Assembly: GCA_050999295.1 (NCBI GenBank)
Contig: JBPCPI010000073.1
Location: forward strand, 1-18,592
Origin: JACCQS01 sp050999295
GTDB taxonomy: Bacteria; Actinomycetota; Actinomycetes; Mycobacteriales; Geodermatophilaceae
Reading direction: 5' to 3'
DNA: 18,592 nt
Shown one piece after another: positions 7,506 through 13,904 of this stretch. A program made the translations under genes and the position numbers. Within the stretch, counting starts at the first letter, position 1; the number at the start of each line of letters is the position of its first letter. A model generated the notes under the pieces. That model did no database searches, was not told the origin of the DNA, and worked only from the letters and a program-made list of their open reading frames with translations.

Positions 7506-7523
7506 ACTTTCTCCGGAGAATGT
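7506..7523. promoter_or_regulatory. 18-bp palindrome, copy 1 (one mismatched pair)
   Basis: ACTTTCTCCGGAGAATGT differs from copy 2 at one base. Its centre is about 50 bp upstream of the presumed transcription start of the zinc-ribbon SDR gene. Both copies follow GC and share the run GCACTTTCTCCGGAGAA. Confidence 0.55.
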
Positions 7524-7547
7524 CGCGTCTGCTCGTGCGCTGACCGC

Positions 7548-7565
7548 ACTTTCTCCGGAGAAAGT
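7548..7565. promoter_or_regulatory. 18-bp perfect palindrome, copy 2
   Basis: ACTTTCTCCGGAGAAAGT is perfectly self-complementary. Its centre lies exactly 42 bp from that of copy 1, four helical turns of B-DNA. It sits between the stop of the TetR gene (7591) and the SDR promoter, so it could be a regulator site or a hairpin ending the ABC/TetR transcript. Confidence 0.55.
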
Positions 7566-7590
7566 CCCTTGCCGGCTCGGCGGCGGCTCG

Positions 7591-8244
7591 TCAGGGGGTC
7601 ACCGGGCGGCCCAGGTCTCCGGTCAGGTAGTGCTGCAGGTTGGGCGCCACGGCCGCGACCATGTCCTCGACCGACGCCTCGGCCAGCACCGGCAGCGAGA
7701 TGACATACCTTCCCATCAGCAGGCCGGCCATCTGCGAGGCCACAAGCGCGGCGCGCAACCGTGCTCGATCAGGGGTCAACTCTGCGGCGACCCGATGCAC
7801 GACATTGCGGTCAAGGAACTCGCGAAGCATCGCAGCGCCGGCATCGCTGGTCGTCGCGGTCCGAATGAGTGCGAGCATCGGGGCGCGTGAGGCGGCGTTC
7901 TCCCAGACCGCGAAAACTGAGCGGAGCAGACGCTCCCCAGCACCGTCGATCCCGCCGGCCAGAACCTGGGCCAAGATGTCAGCGGGGTTGAAGGGCAACT
8001 CAAGGGCCGCGGCGAACAGCTTGTCCTTCGTGCCGAAGTAGTGGTGCACCAAGGCGGGATCCACCGCAGCGGCGACGGCGATCCCGCGGATCGTGGCCCC
8101 GTCATACCCCCGGGTGGCGAACTCCTCCCGGGCCGCGGCAAGCACCGCGGCCCGGGTGTCGGAGCCGCCGGGGCGGGGACCCCGCGGTCGCCGAGCGGCC
8201 GGGGGGAGCCTGGGGGGCACCTGGCCGTGGTCAATCGGACTCAA
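7591..8244 (-). CDS. TetR-family regulator of the ABC exporter operon
   Basis: This 217-residue TetR/AcrR protein begins with a Pro/Arg-rich tail of about 28 residues. The DNA-binding domain follows at 29-75: TIRGIAVAAAVDPALVHHYF, then GTKDKLFAAAL. The C-terminal ligand-binding half contains LLRSVFAVWENAASRAPMLALIR and MAGLLMGRYVI, typical of actinobacterial TetR proteins paired with transporters. Its ATG overlaps the permease stop (ATGA, 4 nt), so it is the third gene of the exporter operon and translationally coupled. The long perfect inverted repeat in front of the ATPase gene (9705-9745) is the obvious operator candidate, giving negative feedback released by an exported compound; that is inference. 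The inducer is unknown. Confidence 0.85.
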   Translation of the reverse strand: MSPIDHGQVPPRLPPAARRPRGPRPGGSDTRAAVLAAAREEFATRGYDGATIRGIAVAAAVDPALVHHYFGTKDKLFAAALELPFNPADILAQVLAGGIDGAGERLLRSVFAVWENAASRAPMLALIRTATTSDAGAAMLREFLDRNVVHRVAAELTPDRARLRAALVASQMAGLLMGRYVISLPVLAEASVEDMVAAVAPNLQHYLTGDLGRPVTP

Positions 8245-8975
8245 CCGCTGCGCCGCCGGAGCGTCAACGCGCCCAGTCCCAGAGCGACCACCGTGGCGCC
8301 GAACACGATCGCCAGGTCACGAACCAGGGTGCCGGTGACCTCCGCTTGGGCCCCGATCTCCTGGAGCGCATCGACCGCGTACGACATCGGCAGCACATTA
8401 CTGATCGCCTCCAGCCAACCGGCCATCTGATCGCGGGCGATCAGTAGCCCGCAGGTCAGAAACTGCGGCAACACGATGACCGGCATGAACTGCACGGCTT
8501 GGAACTCCGACCGGGCGAAGGCGCTGACGAACAGCCCCAGAGCCATGCCCAGTACGGCATTGCCCACCGCGACTCCGACCACCCAACCCCAGGCACCTTG
8601 CGTGTCAAGACCGAGCAGGAGGTAGGCCGTCGCGGTCGCGACCGCCGCTTGAATGGCCGCTGCGACCGCGAAGGCGATTCCGTAGCCCAGCAGCAGGTCG
8701 AGTTTGTGCATGGGAGTGGTGAGTAGCCGCTCCAGGGTGCCGGAGGTGCGCTCGCGCAGCATCGCCACGCTGGTGATCAGGAACATGATGATCAGCGGGA
8801 AGACCCCGAGCAGCGGCAGGCCGATGCTGTCGAAGATCGCGTCATCGTCGAAAACGAAACGCAACAGAACCATCAGCAGGCTCGGCACCAGGATCAGCAG
8901 CGCGACCGTACGGTGATCATGGGAGAGTTGGGTGAGAACCCGCTTCGCCGTGGCCCACGTCATCCGCCAGGACAT
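8241..8975 (-). CDS. ABC-2 type transporter permease
   Basis: This 244-residue integral membrane protein has six hydrophobic segments: about 24-41 (LLILVPSLLMVLLRFVF), 52-72, 96-118, 128-150, 158-178 and 220-237. The cytosolic motif RERTSGTLERLLTTPM after TM2 is the hallmark of ABC-2 exporter permeases of the drug/polyketide or DrrB/YadH type. Its ATG shares one base with the TGA of the ATPase gene (TGATG), so the two are translationally coupled and form one exporter, probably a dimer of each subunit in the cytoplasmic membrane. The substrate is not evident; a hydrophobic toxic compound is the usual guess for this family. Confidence 0.85.
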   Translation of the reverse strand: MSWRMTWATAKRVLTQLSHDHRTVALLILVPSLLMVLLRFVFDDDAIFDSIGLPLLGVFPLIIMFLITSVAMLRERTSGTLERLLTTPMHKLDLLLGYGIAFAVAAAIQAAVATATAYLLLGLDTQGAWGWVVGVAVGNAVLGMALGLFVSAFARSEFQAVQFMPVIVLPQFLTCGLLIARDQMAGWLEAISNVLPMSYAVDALQEIGAQAEVTGTLVRDLAIVFGATVVALGLGALTLRRRSG

Positions 8976-9694
8976 CAGGCCACCTCCGCCCGCTGCCGGA
9001 TCAGCGTCAGGAACATCTGATCGAGATCCGCGGTCCCTGCGGCGCGGCGCAGTGCATCCGGACTGTCGTCGGCGATCAGGTCACCGTCGCGCAGCAACAG
9101 GATCCGGTCGCATCGCCCGGCCTCGTCCATGACATGGCTGGAGACCACCAGGGTCGTACCCCCAGCGGCCAGCGACGCGAACATGCCCCACAACTCCTCG
9201 CGCAATACCGGATCCAAGCCCACCGTCGGCTCATCGAGGATCAAGAGTTCCGGGTCGCCGAGCAGGGCACAGGCCAATGACACCCGCGCCCGCTCCCCTC
9301 CGGACAGCGTCGAGACAAGTTGCGGTGCTTGCTCTCTTAGCCCGACATCCGCGATGGCTCGGTCCGCGGCATTGCCACCTGTGCCGAGCACGGCGGCGAA
9401 GTAGCGGGCGTTCTCGCGCACCGTCAGGTCCGCGTAGACCGATGGCGTCTGGGTCACGTAGCCCACCCGGCTGCGTAGCCCGGCGGTCCCGGCATCCTCG
9501 CCCAGCACTCGGACCGAGCCACTGGTCACGATCTGGACGCCGACCACGCAGCGCATGAGTGTGGTCTTGCCGCTGCCGCTCGGCCCGAGCAGTCCGGTGA
9601 CCGAGCCCTGACTCACCGAGCAGGTCAACCCGTGCAGGACTTCCTTTCCGCCCCGCTTTACGACGAGATCGGTGACCTCGACGGCTTCCTTCAT
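8975..9694 (-). CDS. ABC transporter ATP-binding protein
   Basis: A 239-residue nucleotide-binding domain with every motif intact: Walker A GPSGSGKT (37-44), Q-loop Gln82 (VTQTPS), signature LSGGE (130-134), Walker B LLILDEP (150-156), D-loop GLDP, and H-loop His187 in VSSHVMDEAGRC. The order and sequence fit DrrA/CcmA-type exporter ATPases. It is the first gene of a three-gene operon (ATPase, permease, TetR). The minus-strand ATG at 9694 has a GGAGG very close upstream (2 nt) and begins 10 nt downstream of the 41-bp palindrome, which suits repression by the TetR protein encoded at the end of the operon. Confidence 0.9.
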   Translation of the reverse strand: MKEAVEVTDLVVKRGGKEVLHGLTCSVSQGSVTGLLGPSGSGKTTLMRCVVGVQIVTSGSVRVLGEDAGTAGLRSRVGYVTQTPSVYADLTVRENARYFAAVLGTGGNAADRAIADVGLREQAPQLVSTLSGGERARVSLACALLGDPELLILDEPTVGLDPVLREELWGMFASLAAGGTTLVVSSHVMDEAGRCDRILLLRDGDLIADDSPDALRRAAGTADLDQMFLTLIRQRAEVA

Positions 9695-9704
9695 CGCCTC
9701 CGCC

Positions 9705-9745
9705 TTTCACCTATCGTTGAATTATTGATTCAACGATAGGTGAAA
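9705..9745. promoter_or_regulatory. Long perfect palindromic operator of the ABC/TetR operon
   Basis: The 18-nt arms TTTCACCTATCGTTGAAT (9705-9722) and its exact complement (9728-9745) flank a 5-nt spacer, TATTG. It lies immediately upstream of the ATPase start and overlaps the likely promoter. Exact symmetry over 36 bases cannot be chance. It is the probable binding site for the co-encoded TetR, possibly two dimers. A terminator role for the uricase side is less likely because no T-tract follows. Confidence 0.75.
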
Positions 9746-9782
9746 TACCGAAGAGCGCAAGTGGTAGATCTCCGAAAGGCGA

Positions 9783-10703
9783 TCAGCAGAAGCTGGGAGT
9801 GGCCCACCAGGCGATGTCCGCAGGCGGCTCGTCATCGCGTACGACGGTTCCTTCGATCAGCCCGTACGGCCGGTCCGCTGCGGAATAGACGACGCCCGGA
9901 TTGTCCAGCCCGAACGGGGCGAGGTCGCTGAGGAAGTGATGCTTGTTCGGCATCGACAGCCGGATCTCGGCCACCTCCCGATGCGCTGCGAGGACGGCAT
10001 GACCCATGGCATACAGCGTCTGCTGCAGGGCGTTGCTGTAACCGACCGCGAACGTCTCGAGCAAGGTCGATCGGATGCTGGCGTACGTCGCCGCATAGTC
10101 CACACCGGGTGCCTCGTCCGACCTCTGGCTGAAACGTGTTGCGGCGTAACGCCATCGAGCCGTAACCGCAGTGGCTAGGATCCGGTCGTCGGTCTCGGCC
10201 AGCGTGGTGTACCGATCGCGTGGGAATCCCGCGAACCCGGACTCGGTCGTCTTCAACACCACCAGACCCGACAGGCCGGAGATGACATGTCGTTCGGCGC
10301 CGTCCACGGTCACGACTGTCGTACGGACCTCGCTGCCGGCCCGCGAGAAGGCATGGTCGTGGGCCGAGCCGGCCACCGGGATCCGGTCCCAGCCGTACTC
10401 CTCGATCTCCACACGGGCCCCGGTCAGCCAGTCGTACGCGTCGGCGAAATGCCGGGCCAGGCGCAGCCCGAATTCCTCGATGTCGCCGATGCCGTTCCGG
10501 GCGAAGGCGTAGACAGTGTTCTTCTGGGTGTCGGTGGCCAGCACGTGCCTGTTGTTGCCTTCGAGGTGCACAGCGGCGAAGTCGCCTCGCAGGGCGCAGG
10601 ACACGTTCAGGTCCCGCAGGACATGCCGGGGCGAGGAGCGATCAACGGTGACGACGCGGACCTCAGCTTTGCCGTACTGGTTGGGCCCGAGGCTGATCCC
10701 CAC
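9783..10703 (-). CDS. Urate oxidase (uricase)
   Basis: Oxidises urate with O2 to 5-hydroxyisourate and H2O2, without cofactor. From GTG 10703 the protein has 306 residues, a normal length. Visible active-site elements: NQYGKAEVR with Lys12, ATDTQKNTVY with Thr57-Asp58 (the O2/urate-binding pair), GFAGFPRDRYTTL (Phe and Arg that hold urate), and MPNKHHFLSDLAPFG with the Asn and His of the proton relay. The frame extends to a TTG at 10712. GTG 10703 is preferred because GGGGGAG ends 9 nt before it but directly abuts the TTG, and family members start near LGxNQYGK. It is the third gene of a coupled operon behind HIU hydrolase and OHCU decarboxylase. Confidence 0.93.
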   Translation of the reverse strand: MGISLGPNQYGKAEVRVVTVDRSSPRHVLRDLNVSCALRGDFAAVHLEGNNRHVLATDTQKNTVYAFARNGIGDIEEFGLRLARHFADAYDWLTGARVEIEEYGWDRIPVAGSAHDHAFSRAGSEVRTTVVTVDGAERHVISGLSGLVVLKTTESGFAGFPRDRYTTLAETDDRILATAVTARWRYAATRFSQRSDEAPGVDYAATYASIRSTLLETFAVGYSNALQQTLYAMGHAVLAAHREVAEIRLSMPNKHHFLSDLAPFGLDNPGVVYSAADRPYGLIEGTVVRDDEPPADIAWWATPSFC

Positions 10704-10708
10704 CGATC

Positions 10709-11026
10709 TCAACTCCCCCGGTAGGTCGAGTAGGCGTAGGGCGAGATCAGCAGCGGAACGTGGTGATGAGAAGCGCCGTCGACAACCGTGAAGGCAACCG
10801 TGACCTCCGGGTAGAACGTCGGTGCGTTGGTCAGCGCGAAGTATTCCGCCGTCGCGAAGACGAGTTGGTAGTTGCCGACGAGCAGCGGAGACTCGGCCAG
10901 CGATGCCCGCCCGTCAAGGTCGGTGATCGCGGCCACGGCGTCCCCGGCGGGATCGGTCAACAACACGTTGACTCCGAACGCAGGAAGGCCCCTAGCGGTG
11001 TCCAGGACGTGGGTCGTGATGCTCAT
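10709..11026 (-). CDS. 5-Hydroxyisourate hydrolase (transthyretin-like)
   Basis: A 105-residue protein that hydrolyses 5-hydroxyisourate, the unstable uricase product, to OHCU. Family marks are complete: THVLDTARGLPA at the N terminus with His6, DLDGRA with Arg40, HVPLLISPYAYSTYRGS at the C terminus with His89 and the diagnostic YRGS end. It is a cytosolic homotetramer in known members. The ATG at 11026 overlaps the stop of the OHCU decarboxylase gene (ATGA), and its own stop lies 5 nt before the uricase GTG. Translation of the three enzymes is therefore tightly coupled, as expected where the intermediates decay to racemic allantoin if not processed. Confidence 0.93.
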   Translation of the reverse strand: MSITTHVLDTARGLPAFGVNVLLTDPAGDAVAAITDLDGRASLAESPLLVGNYQLVFATAEYFALTNAPTFYPEVTVAFTVVDGASHHHVPLLISPYAYSTYRGS

Positions 11027-11565
11027 GCGTCGCTCACCAATTTCTCGATCCGTAGCCGGGTGATCTCGGCGAGTTGTCGAGTGACCTCGACCCGCTCGCT
11101 CGTCTCATCGTTGTCCAGTCGCCGATGCAACTCCGCCAGCATCTCCGCAGGGCTGCGACCGGCCGCGCGGATCAGGTACACGTGGTCGAAGCGCTCCTCG
11201 TACTGTTGGTTGCCCTCGGCCAGGGCGGTCCGCATCTCGTCCTCGGCCGTACCCATCGAGGCCTGCTCGGCACGGGAGGATCGGGCCTCGGCGGACTCCC
11301 CATGCACCCGTTCGCCGATCCGTGGATGGGCGGCCAGGGCCTGTTCGACGTCTGCCCAGTCCAGGTCGACCGTGACCGTCTCCGCAGCTGCGCAGAGATC
11401 GGCGACAGTGGCGTACGGACGTCCGGCGGCGACGATGTTGACGAACCGATCCGCTGCGTTGCAGGCGCGTAGGTGCGGTTCTAGATCATCTGTGGGCAGA
11501 TCGTTGAACCAGCCCAGCGAATGCTCGGTCACGGTGAGAGGATGCCAGCCCAGCGCCGCGCGCAT
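11023..11565 (-). CDS. OHCU decarboxylase
   Basis: 2-oxo-4-hydroxy-4-carboxy-5-ureidoimidazoline decarboxylase, which gives (S)-allantoin, the last step from urate. From ATG 11565 the protein has 180 residues. Motifs: LGWFNDLP near the N terminus, LRACNAADRFV, and HPRIGER with the catalytic His80, followed by a Glu-Gln (RAEQASMG, Glu100) matching the second catalytic acid. The end is QLAEITRLRIEKLV. The frame stays open upstream, but that part is antisense to the divergent gene and has no homology. No clear Shine-Dalgarno precedes 11565; a GTG at 11532 is an alternative start. It heads the operon with HIU hydrolase and uricase. Confidence 0.9.
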   Translation of the reverse strand: MRAALGWHPLTVTEHSLGWFNDLPTDDLEPHLRACNAADRFVNIVAAGRPYATVADLCAAAETVTVDLDWADVEQALAAHPRIGERVHGESAEARSSRAEQASMGTAEDEMRTALAEGNQQYEERFDHVYLIRAAGRSPAEMLAELHRRLDNDETSERVEVTRQLAEITRLRIEKLVSDA

Positions 11566-11589
11566 CGAGGTACCGGGAAAGGGAGGGTC

Positions 11590-12852
11590 ATGCGACTGAG
11601 CGCGGACACCCTCGCCGCGATCGAGGCCGCGCTGGAGCCGATCGACCGGCAGCGCCTGCGCGACTACCCAGGACCGGCCGGGACGCGTCGGCCCGTGCAC
11701 ACCGTGTACGTCCCGGCCGACCGGATCGAACGCGGACTTGCCGGTTCCTGGGGCGCCTCGGCCTTGGCTGCCGTGCGTGAGCATGCGCCGGATGCAGCCG
11801 CGATGGCGGGCGTGCTCGGCATGGACCCGCTTCTGGCCGGCGACGTCTGGGATCTGGTGCTCTCCAAGTTGTCCCAGGAGCCGATCGAGGATCTCCGGGT
11901 GGACGCTGAGGACGGCTATCGCGGCGCTGCGGACGTCGAGGACGCTGATGTAGCCGCCGCCGCCACGGCCGTCGGCTCCGATGTACTCGCCGGGGTCGCA
12001 CCACCGTTCCTGGGTCTGCGGGCCAAGTGCCTCGAGGCGCCGGTACGAGCCCGCGGTCTACGGTCGCTGGACCTCTTCCTTGGCACCCTCCTCGACCGGG
12101 TCGGCGGGGCTGCAGGACTGGACGGAACCGATCTGCGAATCACCCTGCCCAAGATCACCGACATCGCGCAGGTCGAGGTCATGGTGACTGTGCTCGATGA
12201 GTTGGAATCGGCGTACGGGCTTTCGGCTGGCCGGCTGGGTCTGGAGTTGCAGATCGAGACTCCGCAGGCTGTGCTCGGTCCGGATGGCAGGGCAACCCTT
12301 GCGTTGATGGTCCACGCGCCCGGGTCACGATGCCGTGGACTGCACTACGGCACCTACGACTACAGCGCCGCGCTGGGAATCGCCGCCGCTCATCAGGCCT
12401 CTGACCATCCGGCGGCTGACCACGCGAAGGCGACGATGCAGCTCGCTGTCGCCGGTACTCGCGCTGCCGCCGTGGACGGCTCCACCAACATCCTGCCGGT
12501 CGGTTCTCGGGACCAGGTTCACGCCGCCTGGCGCCTGCATTCCGGCCTGGTCCGGCGCGCGCTGGAACGCGGCTTCTACCAGGGCTGGGACCTGCACCCG
12601 GCGCAACTGGTGACCCGCTACCTGGCGACCTACGCCTTCTACCGCCAAGCGATGCCGATGGCGGCGTCCCGGCTCCGTACCTATGTCTCTCAGGTCGAGG
12701 GAGGCGTTCTCGACGAACCCGCGACAGCCAAGGCGCTGGCCTCGGTCCTCATCCGCGGCCTGGACTGTGGCGCACTGTCGGCCGGCGAGATTGCCGCGGC
12801 AACCGACCTGGATCGCGCCGCCCTGGACACACTCGCTCGCCGTCGGCCCTGA
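11590..12852 (+). CDS. HpcH/HpaI aldolase/citrate-lyase-like protein (DUF6986 type)
   Basis: The ATG at 11590 (GGGAGGG just upstream) gives 420 residues. The pattern is that of the CitE/HpcH TIM-barrel superfamily: LRVDAEDGYRG (102-112), LRAKCLEAPVRARGLR, LPKITDIAQ with Lys188, LELQIETPQAVLG with metal-ligand-like Glu223, and HYGTYDYSAALGI (252-264). Known relatives condense or cleave acyl-CoA or keto acids with glyoxylate or pyruvate; none of that is shown for this type. It is divergent from the OHCU decarboxylase with only 24 nt between starts. Since ureide breakdown yields glyoxylate, a role in glyoxylate or ureidoglycolate handling is a reasonable inference. The DUF6986 label comes from memory of similar proteins in such clusters. 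Confidence 0.75.
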   Translation: MRLSADTLAAIEAALEPIDRQRLRDYPGPAGTRRPVHTVYVPADRIERGLAGSWGASALAAVREHAPDAAAMAGVLGMDPLLAGDVWDLVLSKLSQEPIEDLRVDAEDGYRGAADVEDADVAAAATAVGSDVLAGVAPPFLGLRAKCLEAPVRARGLRSLDLFLGTLLDRVGGAAGLDGTDLRITLPKITDIAQVEVMVTVLDELESAYGLSAGRLGLELQIETPQAVLGPDGRATLALMVHAPGSRCRGLHYGTYDYSAALGIAAAHQASDHPAADHAKATMQLAVAGTRAAAVDGSTNILPVGSRDQVHAAWRLHSGLVRRALERGFYQGWDLHPAQLVTRYLATYAFYRQAMPMAASRLRTYVSQVEGGVLDEPATAKALASVLIRGLDCGALSAGEIAAATDLDRAALDTLARRRP

Positions 12853-12865
12853 GTGCCCCTTCGCT

Positions 12866-12936
12866 CGTGATCTTGACCTTATTGCGGATTCTGACGTCAT
12901 CTCTCGGCGTGTCGCCACCACAACGTCAAGATCACG
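12866..12936. repeat. Inverted repeat in convergent gap (small palindromic element or terminator)
   Basis: CGTGATCTTGAC (12866-12877) is repeated exactly inverted at 12925-12936. Allowing two mismatches, the arms extend to 17 nt, with a loop of about 37 nt. It fills the gap between two convergent genes (stops at 12852 and 12951). It could be a MITE-like remnant or act as a bidirectional terminator, though it has no T-tract. Confidence 0.55.
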
Positions 12937-12950
12937 CGGAGGGACCTGGC

Positions 12951-13772
12951 TCAGCGGCGCCAGAAGTCGAAGCGGTCCTTGCCCGGACGGAAACCCGCCG
13001 CCTCGACGACGTCAACCGCGACGTCGAACCCGTCACCCACCCGCTGCGGCGTGTGCGCATCACTTCCGAAGGAGACCGCACCGCCACCCTCGTCATACCA
13101 CCACCCCATGGCCGTCGCCGATGCCAGCGGACTGGCTGTGTTGATCTCCAGCACCCGGCCGGAACCGGCCAGCGCCCGGAACACCTCCCGGTGCTCCGCC
13201 TCGACCTTGGCCTCCTCGTACGGGCCGGCCGAGCGGGGCCAGTAGCGACGTGGGTAGTCGAAGTGCGCCAACACTTCGAAGGCCTCGCTGCCCTCGACCA
13301 TGCGCAACATCTCGGCGCAGTAGTCCCGTACGACGTCGTAGGCCGTCTCGCCACTGAGGAACCAGCCGACGCCGACCAGCAGGCCGTCCCTGGGCAGCGA
13401 GTGCAACGAGCCCAGAACCCGGTCGAAGGGTGCCTGGGCAAGTAGGGCCGCGACGCCGCCGGAGAACAGGTGCGGTTCGCCTGCCTCCATTCCGGACCGG
13501 ATCCGGAGATGCGGAAAGCGTTCGCGGCACTCGGCGATGGAGGCCGCGTAGCCCTCGACGTCCAACGGCTGGATACTCCCCGGCGCGCGTGCCTCTGGTC
13601 CGGCGTTCGTAGGGTTGTCCTGCGCACTCCACTGGATGAAGTCGACGTGTTCGGTGAAGGCAACCCCCGGTAAGCCGACGTCCATGGCCAGCTCGCACGC
13701 GCGGACCATCGACGACCGCGACCTGGTGTCCCAGGAGAACTGGGTGTGTATGTGGTTGTCGGGCGGAAGCAT
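12951..13772 (-). CDS. PHP-domain phosphatase (histidinol-phosphatase-like)
   Basis: A 273-residue PHP-family metal-dependent phosphoesterase. All metal-binding motifs are visible: NHIHTQFSWD (His7, His9), TEHVDF (Glu41, His42, Asp44), GMEAGEPH (Glu96, His101), GSLHSL (His124), LAHFDYPRRYWP (His170) and FGSDAHTP (Asp238, His240). This order is that of HisK/YtvP-type histidinol phosphatases of the PHP family. In actinobacteria related proteins are not always the histidine-pathway enzyme, and no his genes are near, so the substrate is open. ATG 13772 is chosen over GTG 13775: a GACAAT box lies 8 nt upstream of it, a plausible leaderless start. Confidence 0.85.
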   Translation of the reverse strand: MLPPDNHIHTQFSWDTRSRSSMVRACELAMDVGLPGVAFTEHVDFIQWSAQDNPTNAGPEARAPGSIQPLDVEGYAASIAECRERFPHLRIRSGMEAGEPHLFSGGVAALLAQAPFDRVLGSLHSLPRDGLLVGVGWFLSGETAYDVVRDYCAEMLRMVEGSEAFEVLAHFDYPRRYWPRSAGPYEEAKVEAEHREVFRALAGSGRVLEINTASPLASATAMGWWYDEGGGAVSFGSDAHTPQRVGDGFDVAVDVVEAAGFRPGKDRFDFWRR

Positions 13773-13797
13773 CACCCTCGATTGTCCACCTCACCAG

Positions 13798-13848
13798 AGT
13801 GAAGGCGTCCTTCTATCGAACCTATTGGCACAAAAGGACGCCTTCGCT
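13798..13848. repeat. Hairpin-forming inverted repeat between divergent genes
   Basis: The arms at 13798-13814 and 13832-13848 are complementary at 15 of 17 positions, with a perfect 12-bp core (GAAGGCGTCCTT / AAGGACGCCTTC) and a 17-nt loop. It lies in the 132-nt gap between the PHP gene and the RecQ-type gene, 26 bases upstream of the PHP start. It is too long for a simple operator and looks like a small palindromic repeat element. Confidence 0.55.
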
Positions 13849-13880
13849 CGGATGGGCCGGGACGTGCCCTGCCCGGCGTC

Positions 13881-13896
13881 AGTAGGGGTGCCTACT
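13881..13896. promoter_or_regulatory. Small inverted repeat overlapping the RecQ-type -10 box
   Basis: AGTAGG-GGTG-CCTACT has 6-bp arms; the right arm covers the first four bases of TACTGT. It could be an operator, but such short repeats also occur by chance. Confidence 0.3.
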
Positions 13897-13898
13897 GT
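13893..13898 (+). promoter_or_regulatory. -10 box of a probable leaderless promoter for the RecQ-type helicase
   Basis: TACTGT (TANNNT) ends 6 nt before ATG 13905, so the transcript probably begins at the start codon. A GGGG stretch precedes the ATG but is too close to serve as a normal ribosome binding site. Confidence 0.45.
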
Positions 13899-13904
13899 CA
13901 GGGG

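Noticed and set aside
7506..7565. CRISPR-like or tandem repeat array
   Set aside because: Only two copies of a palindromic 18-mer with one 24-nt interval. No array, no cas genes.
10704..10712. TTG 10712 as uricase start
   Set aside because: It would leave no spacing from the GGGGGAG site and adds three residues that family members lack; GTG 10703 fits better.
11566..11784. N-terminal extension of OHCU decarboxylase to 11784
   Set aside because: The extra residues are antisense to the start of the aldolase-like gene and show no family homology.
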